Shown here: positions 1 to 10,198 of the stretch, piece after piece
Layout of the letters: each line of letters opens with the position of its first letter
How positions within the stretch are numbered: position 1 is the stretch's first letter
From: Allopseudospirillum japonicum
GTDB lineage: Bacteria > Pseudomonadota > Gammaproteobacteria > Pseudomonadales > Halomonadaceae
Assembly: GCF_900108915.1 (NCBI RefSeq)
Contig: NZ_FNYH01000005.1
Coordinates: forward strand, 1-64,000
Length of the DNA: 64,000 bases
Reading direction: 5' to 3'
Notes under the pieces: generated by a model
Database searches by the model: none
Told to the model about the DNA's origin: nothing
Seen by the model: only the letters and a program-made list of their open reading frames with translations
Translations under genes and position numbers: made by a program

Positions 1-99
1 TGAACCACCTGAATCCATGCCGAACTCAGCAGTGAAACCGCGTCGCGCCGATGATAGTGTGGGGTCTCCCCATGTGAAAGTAGGTTATCGTCAAGTACC
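1..99 (+). rRNA. rrf: 5S ribosomal RNA, 3' part
   Basis: The first ~99 bases read as the 3' four-fifths of a bacterial 5S rRNA, with the conserved stretch around CCGAACTCAG (about 20-30) and a closing helix just before the following terminator. The 5' end is outside the window, so this is the tail of an rRNA operon on the plus strand. The exact 3' end is estimated from family structure. Confidence 0.93.
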
Positions 100-108
100 T
101 AACAGAAA

Positions 109-138
109 AACCCTCAAGCATCTGCTTGGGGGTTTTTT
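109..138 (+). terminator. rRNA operon terminator
   Basis: The inverted repeat CCCTCAAGCA / TGCTTGGGGG (111-120 and 123-132) is followed at once by six T residues (133-138). This is a classical intrinsic terminator directly after the 5S gene. Confidence 0.9.
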
Positions 139-193
139 GCGTTTGCATGCTAATTAAAAAACCAAGTTGCAAGGACAATCCAACCAGATACTT

Positions 194-520
194 TTACAAG
201 ACTTGATTAATCTTTTCACGGAAGCTAATAACACGACGTTGACGTTCTTGTGCGTGTTCAAGCAAGGCTTTATTCATCTGGCACCAAGCAGTCATGTAAG
301 ATTCACCCATTTGGGGTAAATCTTGTACATCTTGCGGGCTCACACAAGTTTTGCATAAGGCTAACCAAGCTGTGGTATAAGTATGCATTGCATTAATCTC
401 AAACTCTATCATCTCTTCTAAATTACGTAGCCACAAAGCCTGTAGCTCATTAAAAGGTTGATAACTTGTCTGAAACTGCTTGTGCCAAACGTCAATCAGA
501 GTTTCTTTATCTTGTGCCAT
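194..520 (-). CDS. Phasin-like protein
   Basis: A 108-residue, mostly helical, soluble protein without signal peptide. The N-terminal half (W12..F23..L30, then NLEEMIEFEINAMHTYTTAW) resembles the small phasin family that coats polyhydroxyalkanoate granules or acts as a chaperone on them. The match is by general pattern (short amphipathic helices, aromatic N-terminus), not by a unique motif. No PHA synthase or depolymerase gene lies in the window. It is 32 bp downstream of a small membrane-protein gene on the same strand, so the two may be cotranscribed. Alternative: an unrelated small helical protein. Confidence 0.55.
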   Translation of the reverse strand: MAQDKETLIDVWHKQFQTSYQPFNELQALWLRNLEEMIEFEINAMHTYTTAWLALCKTCVSPQDVQDLPQMGESYMTAWCQMNKALLEHAQERQRRVISFREKINQVL

Positions 521-552
521 ACAAGTATTTACTCCCTAATAAATATATGTTG

Positions 553-774
553 TTACAACTTAGCTATGGAGACGAGAGGTGCCTTTTTCCAGTGAAAACG
601 CCACAATTCAGGTAAATAAGCCAGTAAACTTACAAGGATAAACTCAATTGCAATCACCATGACAGTCACAGACCAAGTGTAGTCAAAAAATAGAATCTGC
701 ACACCCGCCATACTAACGAGACAAATGGCAAGGAAAATATAATACAGAGCAAGGCCCACATTTTTAGTTTTCAT
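553..774 (-). CDS. Small two-TM membrane protein, function unknown
   Basis: A 73-residue protein with two hydrophobic segments (about residues 9-29 and 35-54), a short tryptophan-rich C-terminal tail (LWRFHW) and Lys near both ends. I recognise no family. An RBS-like AAGGAGA lies just before the ATG on the minus strand. It is followed by the phasin-like gene, suggesting a two-gene transcript. A candidate FNR/ANR-type box lies about 90 bp upstream. Confidence 0.6.
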   Translation of the reverse strand: MKTKNVGLALYYIFLAICLVSMAGVQILFFDYTWSVTVMVIAIEFILVSLLAYLPELWRFHWKKAPLVSIAKL

Positions 775-857
775 TTTTCGTCTCCTTAACCCCCTGTTAA
801 CTCTTGTGTCACCTAGTTTGAGTATATGTAGTAACTTTTTTGTTTGCTAGAAAAAAC

Positions 858-871
858 TTGATTTAGATCAG
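858..871. promoter_or_regulatory. Candidate FNR/ANR-type box
   Basis: TTGAT-TTAG-ATCAG matches the FNR/ANR consensus TTGAT-N4-ATCAA at all but the last base. It lies in the 461-bp gap between the small membrane-protein gene (minus) and topA (plus). A minus-strand -10-like TATACT (complement of 821-826) sits downstream, though at a non-ideal distance. A weaker CRP-like half-match (TGTGA-N6-TGACA) is at 980-995. Neither is proven. The rest of 775-1235 is AT-rich and shows no gene. Confidence 0.35.
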
Positions 872-1235
872 GTATCAACAAAATTTAGTCTGTAAAGCCA
901 GTTGCTAACTCTTTGATCTAGAAAAAATTAATATTGCAGCTTGTGGTAACTGTTAAATATTTTCAAATAAAGTTATTTTTGTGATTTATGTGACAAAATT
1001 TAAAAATTTCCGCCACAAAATAGGCCTACAAGTAGAGACAAGACTGGAAGTTATAGAGCGCCTAAGGTAGGGTATCTCTCTTTTGTAGTGCGCGGCTAAT
1101 CGCTTAGTCATTCAGGTCTTAAACTGCATCAACAAGGGAACCTAGGGGATGCTGCTCTAATCCTAAAGCTCAGTGAATGCGCAGCCGTATTTTCTCTCAG
1201 GTATTTTTTAGCACGAATTGGGGTTTTGAAGGGGT

Positions 1236-3866
1236 ATGGGAAAATCACTAGTTATTGTTGAGTCACCCGCGAAGGCGAAAACGATTAACAAATATTTGGG
1301 CAGTGAATATATCGTCAAGTCGAGCGTTGGCCATATCCGTGACTTACCCACCAGTGGCAGCGCCAAGGCAAAAAGCGATCCCAGTGAAAGAGCACGTGCG
1401 GCGGCAGCAACGCGTAAAATGACGCCTGAACAAAAGGCAGAATATAAGCGCCAAAAGGCACATGAACACTTGATTGGACGTATGGGGATAGATCCAGAGC
1501 AAGGCTGGCAAGCACATTATGAGATTTTGCCGGGTAAGGAAAAAGTGGTTGCCGAATTAAGCAAGCTGGCACAAGAGGCGGATTATATTTATCTGGCGAC
1601 CGACTTAGACCGTGAGGGAGAAGCGATTGCTTGGCACTTGCGGGAAACGATAGGTGGGGATCCACAGCGCTATCGACGTGTAGTCTTTAATGAGATTACC
1701 AAAAAAGCAATCCAATCGGCTTTTAGTCATTTTGGCAGCTTAGATATGCATAGGGTGCAGGCACAACAAGCACGCAGGTTTCTTGATCGTGTCGTTGGCT
1801 ATATGGTGTCACCTTTGTTGTGGAGCAAGGTGGCGCGTGGTTTATCGGCAGGCCGAGTGCAATCTGTGGCAGTGCGTTTGATCGTAGAACGTGAGCGAGA
1901 AATTCGTGCTTTTATTCCTGAAGAGTACTGGGATTTAAAGGCCCGCTTACAAACACATGCAGATGTAGAACCCATCTTAAGTCAGGTGGTTAAGTATCAA
2001 GGAAAAGCGTTCAAGCCTAAAACACAGCAAGAAACCCAAGTGGCTGTGGATGCTTTACAAAGTGCGCATTTTGTCGTTGCTAAGCGAGAAGATAAGCCAA
2101 CCCAAACACGTCCAAGTGCCCCCTTTATTACTTCGACTTTGCAGCAAGCGGCGAGTACTCGTTTAGGTTTTTCTGTGAAAAAAACCATGACGTTAGCCCA
2201 GCGTTTGTATGAAGCAGGCTATATTACGTATATGCGTACAGATTCAACAAATCTGTCGCAAGAAGCATTACAAATGTGTCGTGACTTTATTGAGCAAACT
2301 TGGGGGCAAACTTACCTGCCGCAACAAGCGCAAGTCTATACGAGTAAAACAGGGGCACAAGAAGCACACGAGGCAATTCGTCCTTCAGATGTCCATTGGC
2401 AAGCAGCCGATTTACAAGGGATGGAAGCGGATGCTTTGCGTTTGTATGAGCTTATCTGGCGTCAATTTGTCGCCTGTCAAATGCCGGCAGCTGATTTTAT
2501 CAGCACTAGCATCCAAATTGATGCGGGCGATTATGAGTTAAAAGTGCGTGGTCGTGTTTTAGTATTTGACGGTTTTATGCGTGTTTTACCGAGTTCACAG
2601 CGCAAGGAAGAAGACCAAAGCTTGCCAGATTTACAAGTAGGGGATGCGTTAGCATTAAAAGACTTATTACCTCAGCAGCACTTTACCAAGCCACCTGCAC
2701 GTTATAACGAGGCCAGTTTGGTAAAAGAGTTGGAAAAACGTGGGATTGGTCGCCCTTCAACCTATGCGGCAATTATTTCCACCATCCAAGAACGCGGCTA
2801 TGTGCGTTTAGAAAGCAAGCGTTTCTATGCGGAAAAAATGGGCGATATTGTGACTGATCGCTTGCATGAATCCTTTACGGATTTGATGGATTATGGTTTT
2901 ACTGCACGTATGGAAGATGCACTGGATGAGGTGGCAGTCGGTCAGCAGGTTTGGAAAGATTTGTTAGATAGATTCTATGCAGATTTTCGCCAACAGTTAC
3001 AGCAGGCGGAACAAGGCATGCGCCCTAATATGCCTGTAGATACCCAGATCCAGTGTCCAACATGTGGCCGTCATATGCAAATTAGAACAGCCTCGACGGG
3101 TGTGTTCCTTGGTTGTTCTGGCTATGCATTACCACCGAAAGAAAGATGTAAAACCACAATTAATTTACTTCCTGGTGAGGAAGCCATTGCTGCAGATGCA
3201 GATGAAAACGCAGAGGTGAATGCATTACGCGCCAAACGTCGTTGCGATGTGTGTGGCACGGCAATGGATACCTACCTCATTGATGAAACACGCAAGCTAC
3301 ATGTTTGCGGTAATAATCCGGATTGTCATGGCCATACTGTAGAAAAAGGGCGTTTTCGTATTAAAGGATATGACGGCCCTGTGATCGAATGTGATAAATG
3401 TGGCCAAGATATGCAATTAAAGAGCGGGCGTTTTGGCAAATACTTTGCCTGTACTAACTCAGCCTGTACAAACACACGTAAATTACTTAAAAATGGTGAA
3501 GCGGCACCACCTAAAATGGATCCAATTCCCATGCCTGAGTTGGCGTGTGAAAAGGTGAAAGATCATTATGTATTGCGTGATGGAGCCAGTGGCCTCTTTT
3601 TAGCAGCTAGTCAGTTTCCGCGTAATCGCGAAACACGTCCACCTAAGGTATTGGAAATCCTTGCACATGAACGGGCATTAGATAGCAAATATCAATATTT
3701 ACTCTCTGCACCAACGCAGGATCCAGACGGGAATCCCGCAGTGATCCGCTTTAGCCGTAAAACAAAAACTCAGTATGTGATGAGTGAAGTGGAAGGTAAA
3801 GCCACTGGATGGCGGGCGTTATGGAATGGTGAAGCTTGGTTAGTTGAGGATAAACGTAAGAAATAA
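1236..3866 (+). CDS. topA: DNA topoisomerase I
   Basis: Type IA topoisomerase that relaxes negatively supercoiled DNA in the cytoplasm. The 876-residue product begins with the TOPRIM fold: E9 and the acidic triad in [10 protein letters not shown] (D123, D125, E127) bind Mg2+. The catalytic Tyr is Y332 in TYMRTDST. The C-terminal third carries three Cys4-type zinc ribbons, starting near residues 607 (CPTC), 670 (CDVC) and 719 (CDKC), and then a basic tail; E. coli TopA has the same plan at 865 residues. Residues ~40-75 hold an extra basic, Ala/Lys-rich loop typical of gammaproteobacterial TopA. The ATG at 1236 follows GAAGGGG, and the TOPRIM β-strand starts immediately, fixing the start. It converges with prc. 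Confidence 0.98.
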   Translation: MGKSLVIVESPAKAKTINKYLGSEYIVKSSVGHIRDLPTSGSAKAKSDPSERARAAAATRKMTPEQKAEYKRQKAHEHLIGRMGIDPEQGWQAHYEILPGKEKVVAELSKLAQEADYIYLATDLDREGEAIAWHLRETIGGDPQRYRRVVFNEITKKAIQSAFSHFGSLDMHRVQAQQARRFLDRVVGYMVSPLLWSKVARGLSAGRVQSVAVRLIVEREREIRAFIPEEYWDLKARLQTHADVEPILSQVVKYQGKAFKPKTQQETQVAVDALQSAHFVVAKREDKPTQTRPSAPFITSTLQQAASTRLGFSVKKTMTLAQRLYEAGYITYMRTDSTNLSQEALQMCRDFIEQTWGQTYLPQQAQVYTSKTGAQEAHEAIRPSDVHWQAADLQGMEADALRLYELIWRQFVACQMPAADFISTSIQIDAGDYELKVRGRVLVFDGFMRVLPSSQRKEEDQSLPDLQVGDALALKDLLPQQHFTKPPARYNEASLVKELEKRGIGRPSTYAAIISTIQERGYVRLESKRFYAEKMGDIVTDRLHESFTDLMDYGFTARMEDALDEVAVGQQVWKDLLDRFYADFRQQLQQAEQGMRPNMPVDTQIQCPTCGRHMQIRTASTGVFLGCSGYALPPKERCKTTINLLPGEEAIAADADENAEVNALRAKRRCDVCGTAMDTYLIDETRKLHVCGNNPDCHGHTVEKGRFRIKGYDGPVIECDKCGQDMQLKSGRFGKYFACTNSACTNTRKLLKNGEAAPPKMDPIPMPELACEKVKDHYVLRDGASGLFLAASQFPRNRETRPPKVLEILAHERALDSKYQYLLSAPTQDPDGNPAVIRFSRKTKTQYVMSEVEGKATGWRALWNGEAWLVEDKRKK

Positions 3867-3877
3867 CGTTTGTTAAG

Positions 3878-3900
3878 GCCCCCTCTAAAGAAGAGGGGGC
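3878..3900. terminator. Hairpin between topA and prc
   Basis: GCCCCCTCT / AGAGGGGGC forms a perfect 9-bp stem with a short A-rich loop, between the convergent stops of topA and prc. No run of T follows directly on either strand, so it may be a weak or bidirectional terminator or an mRNA 3' stabiliser. Confidence 0.6.
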
Positions 3901-3918
3901 TTGTACCTGCTTTTTGAT

Positions 3919-5979
3919 TTATTGGCGTGTGCTCAATAAAATCATATCGACGAGGATTTCTGCGCTTTCCTGCTGTGCATCTTCTGCTAATAGTGCATCT
4001 TCTTCCTCCTGATGCTCAAGTTGTGTCAAAGCATCTAAACCCAAGCTGACACGTCTTTGGTTTTCAATATCGAGTAAATGTTGCTGACGTTCTTCTCTTT
4101 GCAGGCGTCGAACGGTTTCATTTAAAGAAACCTGAGTTTGTTGGCGCTGTGCTTGCATGAAAGCAACTTGTTGTACTAAATAGCGGAAGTTGGCATCTTC
4201 TTGACTGCGTTTCTGGTGTCGTTGGCGTAATTCAGTTAATAAGGGGCGGTAATCTTGATAAAAAGCATGTCTTACTTTAGGAATTTGATCCCATTCTAAA
4301 GCTTGTTTTAGTGCGCTTTCGCCAATTTCATTTTCATCAAAAAGATTCGGGAAGCTTAAGTCGGGTTCAACACCATGCTTTTGTGTACTATCACCAGAAA
4401 TGCGATAAAACTTAGCGCGCGTGAGTTTCAGTTGACCATGCTGCAAATCATTCAGAACCTGTACCGTGCCTTTACCATAGGTGCGATTGCCTAAGACAAG
4501 ACCACGGCCATAATCTTGAATGGCACCGGCAAAAATTTCTGAGGCGGAAGCTGCTAAACGGTTGACAAGTACAGCCAAGGGGCCTTCATAAGCCACTTGT
4601 GGATCTGGATCGCCCATGACAGAAACACGTCCTTGTGCATCTCTGACTTGCACTGTTGGTCCGCGATTAATAAATAGGCCAATCAAGGAGTTAGCTTCTT
4701 GCAATGCACCGCCACCATTATTACGCAAATCAATAACTAAAGCGTCCATTCCCTCTTGTTGTAATTCACGAATCAGATTTAATACATCGCGTGTGGTACT
4801 GCGGTAATCACTTTTTCCTTGACGCCAAGCTTCAAAATCTACATAAAACGCAGGAATTTCAATAATGCCAACGTGATAAGTTTGACCATCACGCATAATT
4901 TCTAGCATACTTTTTTGTGCCGCTTGATCTTCGAGTTTCACCGTATTGCGACGAATATTAATGATCTTGGAAACACTCGTATCTAAGCTTTTGGCGGGTA
5001 AAATTTCTAAACGCACTAGGGTATCTCTTGGCCCGCGAATCAGCTCAACGACTTCATCTAAGCGCCAACCAATCACATTGACAATTTCACCATCTACCCC
5101 TTGGCCTACACCGATAATTTTATCTGTCGGTTTGAGTAAACCAGATTTTTCCGCAGGGCCACCTGGAACTAAACTAACAATCTTGGTGTATTCATCCTCA
5201 GACTTTAAAATCGCACCGATGCCGTCTAAAGAGAGCTTCATTTGAATATTAAAGGATTCACTCCGTTGTGGAGAGAGATACTGGGTATGTGGGTCCAACA
5301 CCCCAGTGTAGGCATTGATGAAGCTTTGGAAGACATCCTCACTATTGGTTTGATGAATGCGATTGAGTTGGTTGCGGAAGCGTTTACTTAAAAGCTCGGC
5401 CGCTTCTTCCAAGGATTTGCCCGCAAGTTTAAGTCCAATCAAAGAATGGGTCACGCGTTGACGCCAATAGGTATCTAAGGCTTTCGAGGAGGTTGCCCAA
5501 GGGGCTTGTTCACGATCAAGCTGTAAAAACTCATCTTGATCGAAACGATAGTATTTATGCGGTTGAGCAAGATGCTTGAGCACTTGTTCTAGTCTTTGTG
5601 TCATCCGTGTTTGCAAGCGCTGATACATCTTAAAAGGCAGCTCAAGCTCACCACCACGAATAGCGGCGCTGATTTGTGGTAGTTGGCTTGAAAACTCATC
5701 AACGTCTTTTGCTAAGAAAAAAGCTTTATTATTATCTAGCGCACTTAGATAACGTTCAAAAACTTGCTGTTGTAAGGATGAAGTTAACGTTAAGCGCTCG
5801 TAATGCTCGTCCATTAATTGACGAGTAATTTCTCGTGCTGTTTGTGCGTGTTCTTCCGTTGGCTGCAAGGGTGTGGTAGCCGCTTGGTTTGCGGTGGATG
5901 ACAATGCAAAAAGAAGTAGTAAACAAGCACGGGTCCAAAAATTAGACTGAGTGCGTGAGATAAAGGACGAACGAAGCAT
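3919..5979 (-). CDS. prc: Carboxy-terminal (tail-specific) protease Prc
   Basis: Periplasmic S41 protease that degrades SsrA-tagged and misfolded proteins and trims envelope proteins; E. coli Prc is 682 residues, and this reading is 686. An in-frame extension reaches 6135, but the ATG at 5979 has AAGGA at the right distance and opens a signal peptide (WTRACLLLLFALSSTANQAA), so I use it. Order: signal peptide, helical N-terminal region, PDZ domain (around SLDGIGAILKSED..VPGGPAEKSG), then the protease core with the Ser-Lys dyad: S478 in ASASE and K503 in TYGKGT. The 25-residue spacing matches E. coli S452/K477. The C-terminal DUF3340-like region is Gln/Glu-rich and helical. Confidence 0.96.
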   Translation of the reverse strand: MLRSSFISRTQSNFWTRACLLLLFALSSTANQAATTPLQPTEEHAQTAREITRQLMDEHYERLTLTSSLQQQVFERYLSALDNNKAFFLAKDVDEFSSQLPQISAAIRGGELELPFKMYQRLQTRMTQRLEQVLKHLAQPHKYYRFDQDEFLQLDREQAPWATSSKALDTYWRQRVTHSLIGLKLAGKSLEEAAELLSKRFRNQLNRIHQTNSEDVFQSFINAYTGVLDPHTQYLSPQRSESFNIQMKLSLDGIGAILKSEDEYTKIVSLVPGGPAEKSGLLKPTDKIIGVGQGVDGEIVNVIGWRLDEVVELIRGPRDTLVRLEILPAKSLDTSVSKIINIRRNTVKLEDQAAQKSMLEIMRDGQTYHVGIIEIPAFYVDFEAWRQGKSDYRSTTRDVLNLIRELQQEGMDALVIDLRNNGGGALQEANSLIGLFINRGPTVQVRDAQGRVSVMGDPDPQVAYEGPLAVLVNRLAASASEIFAGAIQDYGRGLVLGNRTYGKGTVQVLNDLQHGQLKLTRAKFYRISGDSTQKHGVEPDLSFPNLFDENEIGESALKQALEWDQIPKVRHAFYQDYRPLLTELRQRHQKRSQEDANFRYLVQQVAFMQAQRQQTQVSLNETVRRLQREERQQHLLDIENQRRVSLGLDALTQLEHQEEEDALLAEDAQQESAEILVDMILLSTRQ

Positions 5980-6175
5980 ATAAGGATTCCTTATCAATCT
6001 GCGACAAGCGATAGCTTCAGGGAGTATACTCGCCTTGACTGAGGTTGCCTGCCTATATGGATGAATTTTTAATATTCTAGGCGGCGTTAGGTACGATTTG
6101 TATGTTATGCGACACAAAATGTCGCAATACCTCAAGTATCAGATGTAGCTACTAATTTGCTAGGAGAAGGTTTCA

Positions 6176-7483
6176 GTGTCTGCCAATATGCATATCGATA
6201 AACAAGTATTTAATGCAAATTTGCTGGAATTTTTAGATCAAGCGCCAACGCCTTTTCATGCCGTTGCCCAATTAAAATTGGCATTGAAAACAAAAGGTTT
6301 TCAAGAGCTTAAACTAGAGGACCCTTGGTCTTTGGTCTCAGGTCAAGGCTATTATATTACGCGTAATGATTCAGCACTTATCGCCTTTGTGTATCAAGGT
6401 GATACATTGCATCAAGCAGGTATAAGTTTTGTGGGGGCGCATACAGATAGTCCTTGTCTCAAATTAAAACCTAATCCGCTGATTTATAGCCAAGGTTGTG
6501 TACAACTTGGGGTTGAGGTTTATGGGGGAGCTTTACTGAATCCTTGGTTTGATCGCGAACTTTCGCTTGCTGGACGTATTACTTATCTAAATTCTGCAGG
6601 TCAAATCACTTCGTGCCTGTGGGATGCACAAGCACCTATCGCTTGTATTCCAAGTTTGGCAATCCATTTAGACCGAGAAGCCAATAAAGGGCGTGAAGTG
6701 AATGCACAATTACATCTGCCAGCGGTTTGTATGCAAGCTGAGGATGAGAGCTTAGATTTTAAAGACTTTTTACAACACGCCCTTGCACGAGAAGATATTC
6801 AACAAATTCTAGATTATGAGCTGTCTTTATATGATACGCAAAAAGCGAGTTATTGGGGATGGAATCAAGAGTTTATTGCCAGCGCGCGTTTGGATAACCT
6901 TGTCTCCTGTTATGTTGGCTTACAAACCTTGCTCACAGCAGCACCTGAAAGCCATAAGACATTAATGCTGGTATGTATGGATCATGAAGAAGTGGGCAGC
7001 GCCTCTTGTGCTGGTGCTCACGGGCCGTTTTTGGCACATGTATTGCGCAAGCTTGCACCAGAAGAAAGGGATTATCAGCAAATGCTAGCCGCATCCTTAT
7101 TTATTTCCTGTGATAATGCGCATGCACAGCACCCAAATTTTGCTGATCGCCATGATCTTTTGCATGCACCACAGCTCAATCAAGGGCCAGTGATTAAGTT
7201 TAATGCGAATCAAAGGTATGCTACCAATAGCGAAACCAGTGCTGTATTTCGTTGGGCTTGTCAGCAAGCGCAAGTTCCAGTGCAAGTTTTTAGTATGCGT
7301 AGTGATTTGGCTTGTGGTAGCACTTTAGGCCCGATTAGTGCAAGTGAGATTGGTGTGAACACCTTAGATGTCGGGGTGCCTCAATGGGGGATGCACTCAA
7401 TTCGTGAAACTATGGGAGCAGATGATGCTTATTATTTGTATCAGGCTTTAGTGTCTTTGCATCAGCAAAAGGTAGAAAGTTAA
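6176..7483 (+). CDS. apeB: M18 family aminopeptidase
   Basis: Cytosolic di-zinc aminopeptidase of family M18 (aspartyl aminopeptidase type), 435 residues, close to the ~430 of pseudomonad ApeB. Metal-ligand motifs are visible: GAHTDSPCLKLKP near residue 90, DHEEVGSASCAGAHGP near residue 265, and MHSIRETMGADD near the C-terminus. Start: GTG at 6176 with AGGAGAAGG five to nine bases upstream; an in-frame ATG four codons later is possible. It is divergent from prc. No partner genes indicate a specific peptide substrate. Confidence 0.95.
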   Translation: MSANMHIDKQVFNANLLEFLDQAPTPFHAVAQLKLALKTKGFQELKLEDPWSLVSGQGYYITRNDSALIAFVYQGDTLHQAGISFVGAHTDSPCLKLKPNPLIYSQGCVQLGVEVYGGALLNPWFDRELSLAGRITYLNSAGQITSCLWDAQAPIACIPSLAIHLDREANKGREVNAQLHLPAVCMQAEDESLDFKDFLQHALAREDIQQILDYELSLYDTQKASYWGWNQEFIASARLDNLVSCYVGLQTLLTAAPESHKTLMLVCMDHEEVGSASCAGAHGPFLAHVLRKLAPEERDYQQMLAASLFISCDNAHAQHPNFADRHDLLHAPQLNQGPVIKFNANQRYATNSETSAVFRWACQQAQVPVQVFSMRSDLACGSTLGPISASEIGVNTLDVGVPQWGMHSIRETMGADDAYYLYQALVSLHQQKVES

Positions 7484-7539
7484 TCACGGTGAGCTCCTAG
7501 TTATCGATCTACTAGGGGCTTAGGCAGATCAGTACCCTA

Positions 7540-7567
7540 AAAACAAAAAAACCACCTTGAAGGTGGT
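7540..7567 (-). terminator. Terminator of the tRNA cluster
   Basis: On the minus strand, ACCACCTT / AAGGTGGT (7551-7567) is followed by a T7 run and further T residues. This is an intrinsic terminator just downstream of the tRNA genes. Confidence 0.85.
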
Positions 7568-7579
7568 ATTTGTTTAAGC

Positions 7580-7655
7580 TGGCTCCTCGAGCAGGACTCG
7601 AACCTGCGACCAATTGATTAACAGTCAACTGCTCTACCGACTGAGCTATCGAGGA
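7580..7655 (-). tRNA. tRNA-Asn (GTT), copy 2
   Basis: 76-nt cloverleaf: acceptor TCCTCGA/TCGAGGA, D-arm AGCTCAGTCGGTAGAGC, anticodon loop CTGTTAA (GTT), T-arm GCAGG-TTCGAAT-CCTGC, encoded CCA. It appears identical to the copy at 7688-7763, with a 32-bp spacer. Confidence 0.97.
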
Positions 7656-7687
7656 ACTTTATATGCTTAAATCTCTTGTAGGCTTAT

Positions 7688-7763
7688 TGGCTCCTCGAGC
7701 AGGACTCGAACCTGCGACCAATTGATTAACAGTCAACTGCTCTACCGACTGAGCTATCGAGGA
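7688..7763 (-). tRNA. tRNA-Asn (GTT), copy 1
   Basis: Same 76-nt cloverleaf and anticodon GTT as the neighbouring copy, with encoded CCA. It lies between tRNA-Met and the second tRNA-Asn on the minus strand, so the three were probably made as one precursor. Confidence 0.97.
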
Positions 7764-7840
7764 ACATCTTAGCTTTCAAGATGGCGCGTATTATAGCGCT
7801 TTTTTTTTGCTTGTCAAGTTTAATTCAACTTGATTTGCAA

Positions 7841-7917
7841 TGGTGGCTATGGCGGGATTCGAACCTGCGACCCCATCATTATGAGTGATGTGCTCTAACC
7901 AACTGAGCTACATAGCC
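7841..7917 (-). tRNA. Elongator tRNA-Met (CAT)
   Basis: 77-nt cloverleaf with acceptor GGCTATG/CATAGCC, anticodon loop CTCATAA, and encoded CCA. The body is nearly identical to E. coli elongator tRNA-Met and unlike tRNA-Ile2 or initiator tRNA. It sits 57 bp after the rpoD stop, same strand. Confidence 0.95.
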
Positions 7918-7974
7918 AACAACGGCGACAAATTATAATGAAATTTGTGCCGCTGTCAAGTAGAAAACTAAAAA

Positions 7975-9867
7975 TTATTCGTTATATTCTAAAAACGAAC
8001 GCAAAGGCTCAGAGCGTGATGGATGACGCAATTTACGCAAAGCTTTGGCCTCGATTTGACGGATACGCTCACGGGTGACATCAAACTGTTTACCTACCTC
8101 TTCTAAGGTATGGTCTGTGTTCATATCAATCCCAAAGCGCATGCGTAAGACTTTGGCTTCACGTGGGGTCAGGCTGCCTAAAACATCGCGTGTGGCTTGG
8201 GTTAGACCTTCGACCGTCGCCGCATCAACGGGGGATTCCATCGTAGAATCTTCGATAAAATCGCCAAGATGAGTATCATCATCATCACCCACAGGCGTTT
8301 CCATGGAAATAGGCTCTTTGGAAATTTTCAGCACCTTACGTACTTTATCTTCCGGCATATCCAGGCGTAGGCCTAGTTCTTCTGGTGTCGGTTCACGCCC
8401 CATTTCTTGGAGCATTTGCCGCTGTACACGATTGATTTTATTGATCGTTTCTATCATGTGCACTGGGATACGTATGGTACGTGCTTGGTCGGCAATCGAG
8501 CGAGTAATCGCTTGCCGTATCCACCAAGTGGCATAAGTTGAGAACTTGTAACCACGGCGGAACTCGAACTTATCTACCGCTTTCATCAAGCCGATATTGC
8601 CTTCTTGAATTAAATCTAGAAATTGCAAACCACGGTTGGTATATTTTTTCGCAATCGAAATCACCAAACGTAAATTGGCTTCAACCATCTCTTTTTTGGC
8701 TCGGCGACTTTTGGCCTCACCAATCGACATACGTCGGTTGATTTCTTTGATTTGGTCAACGTTAAGCTGTAGACCTTCTTCTTGCTCACGAATCCGCTTT
8801 TGTGCACGTAAAATGTCAGGTTTGAATACAGCAAGCTTGGCAGCAACGGCATCCCCTTTATTAATAAACTGATCGACCCAGTGCGCATCAGTCTCGTGAC
8901 CTGGGAAGCTTTGAATAAAGAGTTTGCGTTGCATACGTGCTTTGCGTACGCAAAGTTGCATAATCAGCTTTTCTTGGCTACGAATCAATTCCACACTATC
9001 ACGTACTGTGTCGACCAGACGTTCATAATAGCGGGGCGTTAATTTGATAGGTGCAAATAGTTCGGCAAGGCGCTGCATCGCTTGTTCTGCTTGTGAACTT
9101 GCATAGCCATGTTGCGCAATCGCTGTTTCCACTAAAGCTAACTGATGGGCTAATTCGCCAAAGCGTAGGCGAGCTTCTTCAGGGTCTGGGCCACTTTCTT
9201 GTGTGCCTTCATCTTCATCATCACTGCTTGCTTCCGCATCTTTACTACTGAGTTCGTCTTCTTCGTCCTCGTCTTCTTTTTCTTCCTCGACTTCATCATC
9301 GCGTAAGTCTGCAGGATTAATTTCCACCTCAGCGGCGGCATTTAAATCGACTTCAATTGGATCGATAAAGCCAGTGAATACATCGCTTAAGCGGCCATTT
9401 TCGCCTTGGGCATCCTCGTAAGCATCAACAATCGTGCGTACTGTGCCTGGAAGATAGGCCAAAGAAGCCATCACTTCACGAATCCCTTCTTCGATGCGTT
9501 TGGCGATGGAGATTTCGCCCTCACGGGTGAGAAGCTCAACCGTACCCATTTCACGCATATACATACGTACAGGGTCTGTGGTGCGTCCTGCATCCGATTC
9601 CACCGCAGCAAGTGCGGCCACAGCTTCCTCAGCTGCAGAATCATCCGTAGAATCACCGTCTGTCATCAATAAATCTTCGACATCAGGGGCTTCTTCAGAC
9701 ACATTGATCCCCATGTCTTTAATCATACGTATGATGTCTTCGACTTGGTCGGGATCGGAAATGTCCTCGGGTAGGTGATCATTGACTTCCGCGTAGGTCA
9801 GGTACCCCTGTTCTTTTCCGCGGGCGATCAACTCCTTTAAGCGGGACTGCTGCTCATTTCCGGCCAT
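7975..9867 (-). CDS. rpoD: RNA polymerase primary sigma factor (sigma-70)
   Basis: Housekeeping sigma factor, 630 residues (E. coli 613). Visible in order: region 1.1; region 1.2 ([21 protein letters not shown], near residue 97); a long non-conserved region with a strongly acidic stretch ([16 protein letters not shown], near 190-210); region 2 with the -10 recognition helix ([18 protein letters not shown]); region 3; and region 4 with the -35 recognition helix ([20 protein letters not shown]) at the C-terminus. Last gene of the rpsU-dnaG-rpoD macromolecular synthesis operon, separated from dnaG by 331 bp that could carry its own promoter. tRNA genes follow it. Confidence 0.99.
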   Translation of the reverse strand: MAGNEQQSRLKELIARGKEQGYLTYAEVNDHLPEDISDPDQVEDIIRMIKDMGINVSEEAPDVEDLLMTDGDSTDDSAAEEAVAALAAVESDAGRTTDPVRMYMREMGTVELLTREGEISIAKRIEEGIREVMASLAYLPGTVRTIVDAYEDAQGENGRLSDVFTGFIDPIEVDLNAAAEVEINPADLRDDEVEEEKEDEDEEDELSSKDAEASSDDEDEGTQESGPDPEEARLRFGELAHQLALVETAIAQHGYASSQAEQAMQRLAELFAPIKLTPRYYERLVDTVRDSVELIRSQEKLIMQLCVRKARMQRKLFIQSFPGHETDAHWVDQFINKGDAVAAKLAVFKPDILRAQKRIREQEEGLQLNVDQIKEINRRMSIGEAKSRRAKKEMVEANLRLVISIAKKYTNRGLQFLDLIQEGNIGLMKAVDKFEFRRGYKFSTYATWWIRQAITRSIADQARTIRIPVHMIETINKINRVQRQMLQEMGREPTPEELGLRLDMPEDKVRKVLKISKEPISMETPVGDDDDTHLGDFIEDSTMESPVDAATVEGLTQATRDVLGSLTPREAKVLRMRFGIDMNTDHTLEEVGKQFDVTRERIRQIEAKALRKLRHPSRSEPLRSFLEYNE

Positions 9868-10198
9868 AGAAACCCTATCTCAAATTGTTGCAGAATGTGG
9901 ATGTGATATCGGGGAGAGAAAAAAGTGACAAGCTCAAAATCCTATCAGCTTTGTTTAACAAAAGTCAAATAATACACCTTGGAGGTGTATGACAAAGCGA
10001 GAAAATACATGAGCCAATTTTCACTCCACGAAGCTTGCTTAGTCTTGGTTTAGTGTAAGGCATGATTATCCTAGGCCTTAGTTCTAGGAACTACCGAAGT
10101 GAGGTAGTGGATAACACCCAAGAAGGTGTTGATGTTAGGGATTAAACCCAGAGGTTGAGTTAAAGCGCCCTATATAAATAGTCGTAAATTTTATAAAA
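9868..10198 (-). other. dnaG-rpoD intergenic region with several hairpins
   Basis: 331 bp without a gene. It holds short perfect inverted repeats: ATACACCT/AGGTGTAT with a 3-nt loop (9972-9990), CCTAG/CTAGG around 10070-10090, ACTACC/GGTAGT near 10090-10108, and AACACC/GGTGTT near 10112-10130. None has a T-run. They may be processing or attenuation elements, or part of an rpoD-specific promoter region. I could not identify a convincing -35/-10 pair. Confidence 0.5.

Noticed and set aside
5980-6135. 52-codon N-terminal extension of prc
   Set aside because: It lacks an RBS and precedes a proper signal peptide with AAGGA; the start at 5979 is better.
9203-9421. Ser-rich plus-strand frame inside rpoD
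   Set aside because: It is the mirror of the acidic Glu/Asp codons of the sigma factor's non-conserved region, which read as Ser on the other strand.
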